NCBI GenBank assembly: GCA_003233255.1 | Contig: QILH01000028.1 | Span: 1 to 8,264, forward strand | Direction: 5' to 3' | DNA from: Gammaproteobacteria bacterium | GTDB taxonomy: Bacteria; Pseudomonadota; Gammaproteobacteria; UBA6429; Thiohalophilaceae | DNA: 8,264 nucleotides | Shown: positions 1 through 5,057 of the stretch, piece after piece | How the letters are laid out: every line of letters begins with the position of its first letter | Numbering within the stretch: position 1 is the first letter of the stretch | The notes under the pieces: model-generated | The model's input: the letters and a program-made list of their open reading frames with translations, nothing else | The model's database searches: none | Told to the model about the DNA's origin: nothing | Position numbers and translations under genes: made by a program

Positions 1-2
1 TT

Positions 3-1031
3 GAAGATGCCTTATCGATTTGTATACAGGTGGCCGAAGGTCTTAATGTCGCCCACCACAACGGCATCGTTCATCGTGATATCAAGCCGGCCAATATCAT
101 GCTGGTGCAGGATGGCAGCGTCAAGATTCTGGATTTTGGTATCGCCAAGGTTGAAAACGTCAACCTGACGCGTACCGGTATGGGCGTGGGCACACTTGCC
201 TATATGGCCCCCGAACAAATACAGGGCAAGGATGTGGATGCCCGTGCCGATGTCTGGGCGCTCGGCGTTACCCTGTATGAAATGTTGACCGGACAATCCG
301 CCTTTAAGGGCAACGGCACCCATCAGGTCGTGCAGGCAGTACTCAATAGTGATGATGATCCGGCTGATTTAATTAGCCAACACAATATAAGCCAACATAT
401 TCCCGAAGCACTACAGGGTATTTTACTCAAGGCCATGCAGCGCGATCGAAATCTTCGCTATGAACAGATATCGCTATTTTTAAATGATTGTTCTCAACAG
501 CACACCATCCTGAGCTACGAAAATAATGTTACCCGACCGGCGATGCATTTAAATCGTTCACACAAAACCGCCTTCGCCTGGGATCAGGCTTTTCTGGATT
601 GTATAATTGATATACTGACACCGGTATTAGGTCCCATCACTTCTCGGTTGGTAAACCGACAGGCCAAGCGGGCAAATGATGTTGAAAGCCTGTGTTCGGC
701 ATTATGTGAACTGCTACCAGACGCGCCCTCGCGCAAGGCCTTTGCCGCTAAAATGAAATTGAAGGCCAGCATGAACACCCGTCCCCCTTCACCGAATGCG
801 ATTAAGGAGAGTAACCCCAGCGCCCAACTTGACCTGTCACCTCTACAGCTTGCACAAATCGAAACCATTCTGCTGCCCTGTATTGGCCCCATTGCCGGTT
901 CAGTGATCCGCCGGGCGCTGGCGACCACCAGTGACTGGAATGAAGTATTGCAAATATTTTCCGACAGTCTGGCCGAAACAGATGATAAGATCGCGATCAG
1001 AAATGACATTAAGGCGGTAATCGATGACTAA
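3..1031 (+). CDS. Ser/Thr protein kinase, N-terminus missing (partial), with two C-terminal GPI-type helical repeats
   Basis: Hanks-type Ser/Thr kinase open at the left window edge; the reading frame is intact from base 3, so 342 residues are visible. Seen: catalytic loop HRDIKPANIM (Asp codon 78-80), DFG at visible residues 44-46, activation-segment end GTLAYMAPE, then the DxRADVWALG helix. The ATP-binding lobe lies outside the window. After the kinase fold there is no membrane segment. Instead two related helical segments (visible residues about 194-251 and 280-338) share an L-P-x-x-GPI-x-x-x-[LV] core; from memory this resembles a small C-terminal module of other gammaproteobacterial signalling proteins. 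The stop overlaps the next start (ATGACTAA, 8 bases), so the two genes are co-transcribed. Inference: it acts as the cytoplasmic kinase of a module with the heme sensor and the convergent ECF sigma factor. Kinase assignment is very sure; the substrate is inferred. Confidence 0.95.
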   Translation, partial: EDALSICIQVAEGLNVAHHNGIVHRDIKPANIMLVQDGSVKILDFGIAKVENVNLTRTGMGVGTLAYMAPEQIQGKDVDARADVWALGVTLYEMLTGQSAFKGNGTHQVVQAVLNSDDDPADLISQHNISQHIPEALQGILLKAMQRDRNLRYEQISLFLNDCSQQHTILSYENNVTRPAMHLNRSHKTAFAWDQAFLDCIIDILTPVLGPITSRLVNRQAKRANDVESLCSALCELLPDAPSRKAFAAKMKLKASMNTRPPSPNAIKESNPSAQLDLSPLQLAQIETILLPCIGPIAGSVIRRALATTSDWNEVLQIFSDSLAETDDKIAIRNDIKAVIDD

Positions 1032-1521
1032 GATTCAATATTTTGTATTATTAATTTCTGGCCTTGCTGGAAATGCGAATGTGCTCGCGACCGAAAATTG
1101 GTCAGTCAGCATGGAAGAAGATCCGATCAGCCGATCTAACATATGTTTACTCGTCTCCAAAATTTATACGATTGACGATGGCCAAACTACCACGCCAGTG
1201 CAACTGATTTATAACGGTGAAAAACTGTTTGCGAAAACCAAATCCGATATCGATATGAGTTACCCAAAAATCGGCTTACAGATTGATACTCACCATCCGC
1301 ATAAAATATCCAGAATACACAAACAAAATATTGCGGTGTTTGCGAATACCAACAATGCAATCCACCAGCAATTTATTGATGGCCGCGAAGCACATTTAGC
1401 GCTCGGGTTCTGGCCCACCTGGCCGCAAACCCATACTCGAATGATCAACTTTAGTTTAATAGGCTATACTAAGGCCCACACGCAATTTAAAAAATGCCAG
1501 AATGATGGCAAGCAACCCTGA
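1024..1521 (+). CDS. Small secreted/periplasmic protein, distant IalB-like character
   Basis: Protein of 165 aa with a probable Sec signal peptide: Lys3, a hydrophobic core at residues about 5-19, and a V-L-A cleavage site near residue 22. The mature part has only two cysteines (Cys41 and Cys158, near its two ends), which could form a disulfide. Its pattern of short beta-type stretches, a central G-L-x-I-D segment, an aromatic LGFWPTWP motif (residues 127-134) and a final F-S-L-x-G-Y segment loosely recalls the IalB (invasion-associated locus B) fold, but I cannot assign it firmly. The start overlaps the kinase stop and has an AAGGCGG-like ribosome site just upstream, so translation is probably coupled. 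The DUF3365/HAMP gene follows after 48 bases. Inference: a periplasmic accessory or ligand-binding partner of the membrane sensor. Function unknown. Confidence 0.85.
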   Translation: MTKIQYFVLLISGLAGNANVLATENWSVSMEEDPISRSNICLLVSKIYTIDDGQTTTPVQLIYNGEKLFAKTKSDIDMSYPKIGLQIDTHHPHKISRIHKQNIAVFANTNNAIHQQFIDGREAHLALGFWPTWPQTHTRMINFSLIGYTKAHTQFKKCQNDGKQP

Positions 1522-1569
1522 CCACAGATTTTTTCTGTCCACTTTAAATTATTTTACAGGTAATAAAGA

Positions 1570-2442
1570 ATGAAGCTCTGGCTCAAATTTAATCTAGCTT
1601 TTCTGGTCGCCTTTGCCGTTGGTTTAACCGCAATTGGTATGGTTTCCTATGAAGTCTTACAACGTAATGCCCGAGAAGAGGTTCTGCATACCGCTGGCAT
1701 CATTATGCAGGGGGCGATGTCGATTCGAAGTTATACGATTGATGAGATACGCCCACTATTATCGGTTCAGCTTAAACGTAATTTTTTACCGCAAACCGTA
1801 CCCGCCTATGCCGCCACCAATAATATCGCCCGCCTGAGGAAAATGTATCCAGATTATTCATATAAAGAGGCCACCTTAAATCCAACCAACCCAGCCTCAC
1901 GCGCCACCGAATGGGAAACGGGAATAGTCGAACATTTTCGAAATAATGGGCAACAATTAGAACTGGTAGGTGAGCGTGACTCCCCAACCGGAAAAAGTTT
2001 ATACATTGCACGGCCGATACGAATCAAAAAAGAAAGTTGTTTAACCTGCCATGGGAAAATAAGTGACGCACCCGAATCCATGCTGGCACGTTATGGTGAG
2101 TCCAATGGATTTGGCTGGTCGATGAACGAAGTCGTCGGCAGCCAAATCGTCAGCGTACCTATGGAGGTTGCGCTGACACGCGCAAAAAAAACACTGACCA
2201 CCTTTTTGATCGCCACCGGCAGTGTGTTACTGGCCATGATTATTCTGTTAAACATCCTACTGTATCGTATCGTAGTTCGACCGGTTAAGAAAATGTCATC
2301 GATCGCGCATGATGTCAGTATGGGTAAAATGGATATACCAGAATATGAACTTCAGGGTAAAGACGAAGTGGCTTCACTGTCGCGTTCATTTAACCGCATG
2401 CGGCGTAGTCTGGTGAATGCAATGAAACTGATTGACGACTAA
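1570..2442 (+). CDS. Membrane sensor: Tll0287-like (DUF3365) c-type heme domain plus HAMP, no output domain
   Basis: Protein of 290 aa. Transmembrane helix 1 spans about residues 8-27, a periplasmic domain about 28-207, helix 2 about 210-233, and a HAMP domain about 234-283 (conserved Pro238; DEVASLSRSFNRM at 265-277). The protein ends seven residues later. The periplasmic part matches the Tll0287-like/DUF3365 type, including S-C-L-T-C-H-G with Cys157, Cys160 and His161, a covalent heme-attachment motif. Known for the family: periplasmic heme-binding sensor domains, usually ahead of HAMP and a kinase, cyclase or chemotaxis output. Here the output module is absent, so the signal must pass to another protein; the co-directional kinase is the obvious candidate. 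An AGG lies 9 bases before the ATG. The stop lies two bases from the stop of the convergent sigma gene. Likely stimulus (inferred): redox state or a small gas such as NO, CO or O2. Confidence 0.93.
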   Translation: MKLWLKFNLAFLVAFAVGLTAIGMVSYEVLQRNAREEVLHTAGIIMQGAMSIRSYTIDEIRPLLSVQLKRNFLPQTVPAYAATNNIARLRKMYPDYSYKEATLNPTNPASRATEWETGIVEHFRNNGQQLELVGERDSPTGKSLYIARPIRIKKESCLTCHGKISDAPESMLARYGESNGFGWSMNEVVGSQIVSVPMEVALTRAKKTLTTFLIATGSVLLAMIILLNILLYRIVVRPVKKMSSIAHDVSMGKMDIPEYELQGKDEVASLSRSFNRMRRSLVNAMKLIDD

Positions 2443-2454
2443 ATTTAGTCGTCA
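2433..2454. repeat. 22-bp perfect palindrome across two convergent stop codons
   Basis: The half-site TGACGACTAAA is followed immediately by its exact reverse complement, with no spacer. It contains both stop codons (sensor TAA at 2440-2442; sigma TAA at 2447-2445) and makes both proteins end in Asp-Asp. It could fold as a bidirectional hairpin between the converging transcripts, but there is no U-tract and the centre is AAATTT, so it is not a typical intrinsic terminator. Confidence 0.8.
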
Positions 2455-3011
2455 CCGTCAGCGCTTAATTCACGGTATAACCATGCCTTGGCAAAACGTA
2501 ACTCACGATCGACCGTTGCCGCTGATATGCCCATGACTTCAGCGATTTCATCATACGTCAGGCCGCCATAAAAACTAAGCTCAATAACCTGAGACTTACG
2601 TTGATCAAACGCTTCGAGTTTGCTTAATACGTCTTCTAACTCAAGGATATCGGCCTGCTCACCGGCACCAATACGGGTCTCGTGCAAAGTCACCTGAATA
2701 TTATCGCCACCCCGTTTTTCACGGCGTTTGGCACGCGCATGATCCACCAGAATACGTCGCATAGTGTTCGCCGCAATGGCAATAAAATGCGCACGATTTT
2801 GCCAGGTAATATCAGTATCGACTAATTTCAGAAAGGCTTCATTCACCAGAGCCGTAGCCTGTAAAGTATGACCGGCATTTTCACCACGCATGTAACCGGC
2901 GGCCAATTGGCGAAGATTATCCTGCACCATCGGCAGCAGCTCGTTTAATGCATTTTTCTGACCTGCACGCCAATTCAGTAATAACTTCGTAACATCTGAC
3001 TGTTTTTGCAT
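2445..3011 (-). CDS. ECF-family RNA polymerase sigma factor (TIGR02999 / Sigma70_ECF type)
   Basis: Protein of 188 aa, normal ECF length. Region 2 covers about residues 20-100, with the family stretch GHTLQATALVNEAFLKL (47-63), the W-Q-N-R-A-H-F segment (70-76) and RRILVDHARAKRREKRGG. Region 4 covers about 130-183, with the helix-turn-helix YDEIAEVMGISAATVDRE (153-170). This pattern is characteristic of the TIGR02999 ECF group, which often sits beside Ser/Thr kinase genes. Where classical ECFs carry an acidic D-A-E-D in region 2.2, this protein has Gln51-Ala52-Thr53-Ala54. In the Vibrio parahaemolyticus EcfP/PknT pair, as I recall it, a threonine in region 2.2 must be phosphorylated to bind core polymerase, so Thr53 (or Thr49) is a candidate target of the neighbouring kinase. 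No anti-sigma gene is visible. The ribosome site is weak (AGAGAAG about 20 bases upstream). Confidence 0.95.
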   Translation of the reverse strand: MQKQSDVTKLLLNWRAGQKNALNELLPMVQDNLRQLAAGYMRGENAGHTLQATALVNEAFLKLVDTDITWQNRAHFIAIAANTMRRILVDHARAKRREKRGGDNIQVTLHETRIGAGEQADILELEDVLSKLEAFDQRKSQVIELSFYGGLTYDEIAEVMGISAATVDRELRFAKAWLYRELSADGDD

Positions 3012-3045
3012 AGTATCTATTTAATTCGGATTTCTTCTCTGCACA

Positions 3046-3057
3046 GTATAACTATAC
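3046..3057 (-). promoter_or_regulatory. Candidate -10 / small inverted repeat upstream of the sigma gene
   Basis: GTATA-AC-TATAC is a 5-bp inverted repeat starting 34 bases upstream of the sigma start codon. On the minus strand it contains TATAGT and TATACT, both good -10 matches. The best -35 at suitable spacing (TTTAAT) is weak, as expected for an activator-dependent or alternative-sigma promoter. Weak evidence overall. Confidence 0.3.
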
Positions 3058-3074
3058 CTTGATGCCGCTATTAA

Positions 3075-3194
3075 TTAAACACACTTGTTCTTTGCTGTTT
3101 GCCTTCGCTGCCACAAGCCCTGCAGGGCAATCAGTATGGCGATTAGCCCAATGTGCTTAATTTTTATTTGACGTCTAACTATTATTTCTCTCAT
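3075..3194 (-). CDS. Possible 39-aa small basic membrane protein upstream of the sigma gene
   Basis: A short open frame reads from ATG (3194-3192) to TAA (3077-3075). It starts with MREIIVRRQIKIK, continues with a hydrophobic segment HIGLIAILIALQGLW (residues 14-28), and ends in a basic tail WQRRQTAKNKCV. A good ribosome site, GGGAGAAG, sits at a suitable distance upstream of the ATG. It runs in the same direction as the ECF gene, which begins 63 bases downstream, so it could be translated from the same transcript as a leader peptide or a single-pass membrane micro-protein. Against it: very short, no recognised family, and the tail is low complexity. Treat as a candidate only. Confidence 0.35.
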   Translation of the reverse strand: MREIIVRRQIKIKHIGLIAILIALQGLWQRRQTAKNKCV

Positions 3195-3428
3195 CTTACT
3201 TCTCCCATCAAGCGCTATTCACGACCATCTGGTCGCCTCTATCCTTGAAGGCGTCATCTGCAGAGAAATCACCTCATATTATTTCAATTAACTTCATATA
3301 GTTGCCCCCTCCCTAAAATAGGTTAATTCAGTGAGGTAAACAGGCTAGCTATGACGCTTACTGGTTAGATACGACAAAAATTAACAACAGACGAAAAACG
3401 ATTTCACACGAATAGAGGAAAACAGGCC
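3195..3428. other. Intergenic spacer between the sigma-side small ORF and the 64-aa membrane gene
   Basis: I see no convincing gene here. It should hold the divergent promoters for the minus-strand sigma transcript and the plus-strand small membrane gene, but no promoter with good -35 and -10 elements stands out. The only clear structure is a short perfect inverted repeat CGACCA-TC-TGGTCG at 3222-3235, which would suit a dimeric regulator or a small hairpin. Confidence 0.4.
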
Positions 3429-3623
3429 ATGAAGGAAACACAGAAGGAACAGATCAGTCATTCACTGGTATTTGTCGCCATGATGCTGCTGGTCACAGCA
3501 CTCGGAATAGGTGGCCAATTGGGAATTGTGGTCAGTTTCGTCGCTATTTTACTAACCGCAGGCGCAGTAGGTGTTGGCTTGATAAAAAGTCACAGAACAA
3601 GTCCAGAGGATCGAGGGAAATAA
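3429..3623 (+). CDS. Small two-helix inner-membrane protein, unknown function
   Basis: Protein of 64 aa. A short charged N-terminus (MKETQKEQ) is followed by two hydrophobic helices at about residues 11-27 and 30-52, separated by a tight G-I-G-G-Q turn, and then a hydrophilic, charged tail (KSHRTSPEDRGK). A ribosome site AGAGGAA lies about 9 bases upstream of the ATG, which supports a real gene and this start. I do not recognise a family. It lies 162 bases ahead of the SPW-repeat gene on the same strand, with a candidate promoter between them, so it may be a separate transcription unit. Plausible role (inference only): a membrane stress or envelope micro-protein, as is common near SPW and YHS genes. 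Confidence 0.7.
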   Translation: MKETQKEQISHSLVFVAMMLLVTALGIGGQLGIVVSFVAILLTAGAVGVGLIKSHRTSPEDRGK

Positions 3624-3688
3624 CTTCGTAATTGGTGCCACAGCACACTCAGAACCCGCAACTGACTCAAAATATTTCCAAAATCACC

Positions 3689-3719
3689 TTGATTGTGTCC
3701 TGCACACATGGACTATATA
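3689..3719 (+). promoter_or_regulatory. Candidate promoter of the SPW gene with a spacer inverted repeat
   Basis: TTGATT (3689-3694) and TATATA (3714-3719) resemble sigma-70 -35 and -10 boxes, with a long 19-base spacer. Inside the spacer lies an inverted repeat TGTGT-CCTGC-ACACA (3694-3708). A long spacer with a dyad between the boxes is the layout used by MerR-type metal or redox regulators, which would suit the metal-flavoured neighbourhood, but no regulator gene is visible here. Confidence 0.35.
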
Positions 3720-3785
3720 TAGAGTATGTTCTAGAAAAGTTATCAACTTCTGATAGCTTACCTAAAGGAACAAAGGAGGCGTAAA

Positions 3786-4154
3786 ATGAAAACGCAACGA
3801 TGGCAAGACTGGACAATTGTATTATTAGGTGGATGGCTGGTACTTTCACCGTTTATTGGTATCGGCGCAATAAGTGATACGGCCGCCATCAACTCATACT
3901 TGATCGGGACGGCAGTAGTATTATTTTCATTCGCGGCTATCACCGGCCCCCAAGTGTGGAAGGAATATACCAACATGACCCTGGGTATCTGGTTGGTCGT
4001 CGCCCCGTTTGTACTGGGCTTCGCGAATCTGCCTGGTCCAATGTGGAATCAAGTTATCGTCGGCCTTTTGGTCGCCGCTATTGCTCTTGGTGTTACCCTG
4101 GATAAGACCGCACCAACGGAAGGACATGGTCCGCATGGTCATGGACATACGTAG
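3786..4154 (+). CDS. SPW-repeat integral membrane protein with His-rich C-terminus
   Basis: Protein of 122 aa with four hydrophobic helices arranged as two repeats. Repeat 1 has W6-Q-D-W9, then G-G-W-L-V-L-S-P-F (15-23); repeat 2 has W58-K-E-Y, then G-I-W-L-V-V-A-P-F (67-75). This is the SPW repeat (PF03779) pattern, here with SPF and APF variants of the Ser-Pro-Trp signature. The family is a small inner-membrane protein of unknown biochemical role. The tail T-E-G-H-G-P-H-G-H-G-H-T has four histidines alternating with Gly/Pro, which could bind a metal ion and is an addition to the bare repeat. A near-ideal ribosome site AAAGGAGG (3772-3779) lies six bases before the ATG. Its 3' side is convergent with the YHS gene. 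Confidence 0.9.
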   Translation: MKTQRWQDWTIVLLGGWLVLSPFIGIGAISDTAAINSYLIGTAVVLFSFAAITGPQVWKEYTNMTLGIWLVVAPFVLGFANLPGPMWNQVIVGLLVAAIALGVTLDKTAPTEGHGPHGHGHT

Positions 4155-4183
4155 TGACTTCTGGCTGGCTGACAGGAGGCAGC

Positions 4184-4271
4184 AAACAGCTCGGATCTGA
4201 TAGACAAGCCGGTAACGGAGTTGACAACTAATCCGTATCCGTATTGATAACTGGAAGGATCCGAGTTGTTT
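4184..4271 (+). ncRNA. Structured intergenic segment; possible 3' hairpin/terminator of the SPW transcript
   Basis: A 14-bp stem pairs 4184-4197 (AAACAGCTCGGATC) with 4258-4271 (GATCCGAGTTGTTT), with one G-U pair. It encloses 60 bases that contain a second hairpin at 4211-4240 (GG..ACGGA / TCCGT..CC with an inner GTT-GAC-AAC). The right arm ends in TTGTTTT, resembling a terminator tail, although the loop is far larger than normal. It lies between convergent genes. Found by eye; folding energy was not computed. Confidence 0.35.
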
Positions 4272-4359
4272 TAAACTGTGTAATTATAATCCCGACAAGT
4301 TGAACCATTAAATCTTATCAATCTAACCCATTTTATTTCCAGGTATGCCACGTGGTACC

Positions 4360-4542
4360 CTATGTTGCTTGTGGTATGTACTTTTCTGGTTCCGCCTCAA
4401 ACTTCGCCTTGCAGGATCCACAACAAAAATAGTAAGCCTTACCCTGATATTCAAATCCCTCGTTCGTCGCCGAGCGACTCACTTCCATACCGCAAACTGG
4501 ATCCTTAAGGTTCTGTTGCTGTTCTGTGATTTTAGAATTCAT
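4360..4542 (-). CDS. Stand-alone YHS-domain protein
   Basis: Protein of 60 aa that is almost entirely a YHS domain (PF04945 type): D-P-V-C-G-M (14-19), a central Y-Q-G-K-A-Y-Y-F, then C40-C41-G-S-C44 and K-A-K-F, ending E-P-E-K-Y-I. YHS domains occur at the N-terminus of copper/heavy-metal P-type ATPases and as free small proteins; Cys17, Cys40, Cys41 and Cys44 are candidate metal ligands. A strong ribosome site AAGGAGT (4554-4548) lies five bases from the ATG. The first dozen residues are polar and there is no signal peptide, so it should be cytoplasmic. Inference: a metal-binding or metal-sensing accessory protein; the P-type ATPase it might serve is not in the window. Confidence 0.92.
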   Translation of the reverse strand: MNSKITEQQQNLKDPVCGMEVSRSATNEGFEYQGKAYYFCCGSCKAKFEAEPEKYIPQAT

Positions 4543-4595
4543 TATTGACTCCTTATAATTTAAAGAAAATATATCTCAACGACCCTAAATTACAT

Positions 4596-4613
4596 GAGCA
4601 TAAATTCATGCTC
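4596..4613. promoter_or_regulatory. Near-perfect 18-bp palindrome upstream of the YHS gene
   Basis: GAGCAT-AAATTC-ATGCTC is a dyad with only one mismatched pair. It lies 54 bases upstream of the YHS start codon. A TATATT on the minus strand (4573-4568) could serve as -10, which would put the dyad near -40, a usual position for an activator or repressor dimer. No family-specific operator consensus is recognised. It could instead be a hairpin in a longer transcript from the right. Confidence 0.4.
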
Positions 4614-4627
4614 TACGATCGTTAATG

Positions 4628-4741
4628 TCACGGGGCTATGTGTTTGTTTGACTTATTCCGCTTACCATGGCCACCATGTCCCAGCAGATGCATGCCAATA
4701 AGCACAACACCTACTGGCGTTCTTACTATCCTGATCGCTGG
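4628..4741 (-). pseudogene. Remnant resembling an internally deleted DUF2933 small membrane protein
   Basis: The minus strand holds a 37-codon open stretch from just after an in-frame TAA to a TGA. It has no good start codon or ribosome site. It reads R-T-P-V-G-V-V-L-I-G-M followed directly by H-L-L-G-H-G-G-H-G-K-R. From memory, DUF2933 proteins begin with a similar R-x-x-x-G-x-V-L-x-G-F stretch, continue through a membrane segment with E-H-R-A-H, and end in MHLFMHGGHGG-like His/Gly tails. The two ends appear to be here with the middle missing. It lies upstream of and on the same strand as the YHS gene; DUF2933, YHS and SPW genes tend to sit in metal-resistance neighbourhoods. Decayed-gene reading is inferred. 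Confidence 0.35.
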
Positions 4742-5057
4742 TTATGTTGAATGTACAAACTAAGTATAGAAGATGTGTGTTAGTAACAGGTCAAGTCGCA
4801 CTACCACAGGAATACACTATTATTTTCATATGTGTGCGGGATTCAGGTAAAAGTACAACACAATATTATTTTAAGGAATAAGCAAAAGAAACGCTGTATA
4901 AAGCAGTTTCTCGCTCAGCAGACAATCATTGAAACAACGCTGCCTCATATATACCTCTCCTTATATATACTTAGTTGATTTCGCGCACCACAACACCTGA
5001 AACTATTTACGTAAATTATTATGAATGCCCTGTCGTCCTGCATAAACCCAACCTTCA
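4742..5057. other. AT-rich spacer without a convincing gene
   Basis: Apart from the terminator-like hairpin at 4887-4911, I see only weak signals. An AT-rich direct repeat of ATATATAC occurs near 4950-4970. There is a 45-codon + strand open frame at 4744-4881, but it has no ribosome site and no recognisable family. The region reads as the 3' flank of the minus-strand oxidoreductase gene. Confidence 0.5.
4887..4911 (-). terminator. Probable intrinsic terminator for the cfa/oxidoreductase operon
   Basis: On the minus strand the stem AGAAACTGC / GCGTTTCT (8 pairs, one bulged base) encloses the loop TTTATACA and runs into TTTTGC. A hairpin followed by a short U-run on this strand fits rho-independent termination about 150 bases after the oxidoreductase stop codon. 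The stem is only moderately GC-rich, so it may be leaky. Confidence 0.5.

Noticed and set aside
584..1009. Long minus-strand open frame opposite the kinase C-terminus
   Set aside because: It mirrors the real kinase frame, which has clear family motifs and overlaps the next gene; the antisense protein has no recognisable features.
4184..4271. Integron attC site
   Set aside because: The stem is long and imperfect, but the RYYYAAC and GTTRRRY core sites are not at the ends and no integrase is present.
4744..4881. 45-codon open frame on the + strand starting MLNVQTKYRR
   Set aside because: No ribosome site, no hydrophobic or family pattern, and it lies in an AT-rich spacer; probably chance.
4950..4972. 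Direct repeat of ATATATAC
   Set aside because: Simple AT-rich repetition in a spacer; no array structure or regular spacing that would indicate CRISPR or iterons.
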